DNA of 64,000 nt from Sipunculus nudus (lineage: Eukaryota > Annelida > Sipuncula > Golfingiida > Sipunculidae). Under the pieces are notes generated by a model, which did not search any database, was not told the origin of the DNA, and saw nothing but the letters and a program-made list of their open reading frames with translations. The stretch covers positions 11,780,664 through 11,844,663 of the forward strand of contig CM049315.1 in the NCBI GenBank assembly GCA_026874595.1. The letters run 5' to 3'. Shown one piece after another: positions 61,693 to 64,000 of the stretch; position 1 is the first letter of the stretch, and each line of letters opens with the position of its first letter. The position numbers were made by a program, and so were the translations under genes.

Positions 61693-64000
61693 ATATTGTT
61701 AGACTTGAGAATACAGCAGTTAAAATTACTCCATGCCTCTTATCCTTGGCAGGTTTAACATACATATTGCCAGGGAACTATCAATCCAGGTATCTCCAGT
61801 ATGTCCACCAATAACACAATCTTGTACTGTAGTGTGGCTTCCTGTGTCTGTGGATGTTATTTCAGGGTCATGTTGCCTCCAGTCAACCTGACCATTCTTT
61901 TCAATACAGGCCAAGACAAGCTATCCTTTATAATGTACTTTCACAGTCATGTAGTGTAGATCTGAACCCGACTTCTCTTGGAATGCATATTCAAGATTTT
62001 ATCCACTTGACCATTCCCCCCACCCCAACAAACCTTACTATTGCTTACTTGTTTCAAGACTCATAAAATTAATTGTTTATAATACCAAGTTACTTCATCC
62101 TAGTCATCAACTGTGGAAGTTTTCTTCTAAAAAAATGAAGACATCTGTACCGTTGGAAAAACATGTGACCCAGATTAGTTGTTAATGTTTTTGTTAATAA
62201 ACTTTGCAGTAGCTTTGGGTGTATATTTCTGCATAATTGATAAACTCTTAAGTACCTTGAGGCCTGCATTTTGTCAAAGTCTTTTTAAAAATCTAGACAA
62301 GGTATTTTTGTACACAGATGGAAAAAAGTAGAGATAGACATAGATGTAAATGTGAATTCCATTTTACTTCACTAACAGAGGTAACAGCAAATGTTTCTCA
62401 TGGTCCATCTGGTCGCAGTGTACATATCTTTAAATAATTATTGGTCTATTCTGTCATTTGACAAATGACATTGTGATGACGTGCAATGGACCAAACTGCT
62501 TAATTACTTATTTAATCAAAGTGAAATTCATCATTGTGACTATCAATATACCATGTCAACCAAACCTCAAAGTTTTCTGAAACATTAAAAAAACCCAGCT
62601 AAATGAGAACTTTCTATTCAAACTTATCCAAGCTTTCCTGATATTCACAATCAGATAATTGAATATCCACAGTAAGGATACACATAAATCATGAATAGCA
62701 GCAGGGAAAGTTACCCTGAGAAGGGAACAGCTGATGATAGTACTTTATACTTGTGGTATTGTAAAACTTCAGCATTATCAGAGGACAAGTTTTAAAGTCC
62801 ATAACACATTGTCAATATGTATAGCTGAGAAGTAAAAATGAAATTAAAGGCCTCTGTAGCAGGTGCATGGTTTCTTGATATTCAAGATCAATTTGGTCTC
62901 GGTTTGAATGTATCTTGTGCATGGCAAGCACATGGTCTATGCAGATTTGGATCAAACATGAACTGTCCTGGGATTAGCCACTGATCATGACAGAAAAAAC
63001 AAAACTCATTTTGTGACTTGTAATAACATATATGATTTATATCATAACTGATGTTGGTGGAACACAACAGTTGTCAGTGACACAACTCATCTGTGTCCCT
63101 GCCTTGTTAATACCCAGTCTGTGTCTCAAACTCAGCTCTTTTGTATAAATCCTGAGACATTTGATATTATGTTGAGAAGTATCCCTTGCAGTGATGGTAC
63201 AACTTTTATTATCTGAAATAGATTAAAAAATTTATTATATGTATATTATTGATTATAGTAATTTTAAAGCAACTTTAAGATGTATCAAGAAGGTGCAGTA
63301 CCAGCTATCATATTTGGAATCAAAGGTGTAAAATAATGAATGAGTGATGTCCCTGTAATTACATACTTTAAACGACAGTACAAAACAGACTCCACACAGG
63401 TAGATTATAACTGCAAAACATCAATAATCTTCATATGTCACTGAAGAGTATTCAAGATCAAACTTTTGCCCAAGCATCTTGTAGGGAATGTCAAGCCTGG
63501 AAAGAACTCATTAACCCTGATTGAAACAAGGGTTATTGTTTTCACTTGATTCTGTGTTTGTTCAATGTCCACAAAATATCTGAAAAACAGTATCATGGAA
63601 GTTATTGATATTTGCCATAGGTTGGTTTTGTGAAAATCTCAAAAGAAGTTAAATTTTGGTGTAAATCCAAACGTCATTAACCCCTGGATGGGTATTTTAT
63701 GATTTTTATAGCATATTTGTTTACACCAAGACTTAGCATGTGTCCATATGGATATCTCTGGAGTGACAATCATGTCACTGCCATTTCTAAGCACCACATT
63801 TGAACACTCTTCTGCAGAGGATTTGCGTGCCCATTTCAGACACCTTTTTAACATATTTTTAAATTAAATGAATCTCATTATAAAGCCAAAAACAGTCTCA
63901 GTTCAACTTGTCTGCTGACAAACACATGTGTACGTGTATGCATTTTGTTAAATAGGAGGTACCTCCTCTCTTTCCATGGTGAAAAGAATCTGATTCTAAT

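Larger units (their letters stand above)
56715..64000 (-). other. Upstream of the UGDH start exon
   Basis: Should contain UGDH 5' UTR intron, and perhaps its non-coding first exon and promoter, but none could be recognised. Filled by the ~3.9-kb insertion 56877-60778, its duplicated flank, a TG/TA microsatellite (61623-61689) and, from 61700, unremarkable AT-rich sequence with no gene recognised. Confidence 0.6.

Noticed and set aside
63639-63854. 71-codon open frame near the right edge
   Set aside because: No family recognised and no splice or codon signal that sets it apart. It may be a mobile-element remnant, but this cannot be supported.

Overview
This is a window of animal nuclear DNA: AT-rich, intron-rich and dense in short repeats. 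It carries parts of two conserved eukaryotic genes with GT-AG introns. No bacterial-style operons are visible. The repeat types (arrays of ggtcaaaggtcaaggtcac, ends of the form cccatgggtcac...ctcagctgaa and gtcagctgagctaa, tRNA-headed SINE-like units, poly-G runs, many small MITEs) recall marine lophotrochozoans, most likely a bivalve mollusc. That assignment is inference, not proof.

Left part (1-9974, + strand): the last seven coding exons (3690-9974, 264 residues plus stop) of TAF7, the TFIID subunit. The N-terminal ~95 residues of the family are not seen and probably lie left of the window. The stretch 1-3689 is filled by repeats. TAF7 introns hold a PIF/Harbinger-like MITE (4650-5281, TTA target duplication) and a four-copy ~113-bp tandem repeat (5777-6225).

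Middle and right (19633-56714, - strand): the complete coding part of UGDH, UDP-glucose 6-dehydrogenase. It has eleven coding exons over 37 kb that join without a frame break into 478 residues, with the NAD motif GAGYVGG and the catalytic [10 protein letters not shown]. The ATG exon is preceded by a splice acceptor 4 nt upstream, so at least one non-coding 5' exon and the promoter lie further right and were not found. The two genes are tail to tail; 9975-19632 between them holds no recognisable gene.

The most unusual structure is inside UGDH. Intron 6 (33980-31363) is almost entirely a 20-bp minisatellite of ~128 units that begins inside the splice donor. On the UGDH strand it has no stop in the exon-6 frame for 588 codons. 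Intron 2 ends in a second minisatellite (49-bp unit, nine copies) whose repeat unit contains the acceptor and first 26 coding bases of exon 3. A third, imperfect array abuts the exon 2 acceptor. Three arrays thus sit directly on splice sites of one gene, and their units carry splice-like motifs.

The large first intron (56551-41944) and the upstream region (56715-64000) are a mosaic of mobile-element remains. These include an apparently identical A-B-A duplication (48673-49773) with a second B copy at 52128-52652, a ~930-bp inverted-repeat MITE, a ~295-bp MITE, several elements with Helentron-like ends, and a ~3.9-kb insertion (56877-60778) whose empty site is preserved in an adjacent tandem copy.
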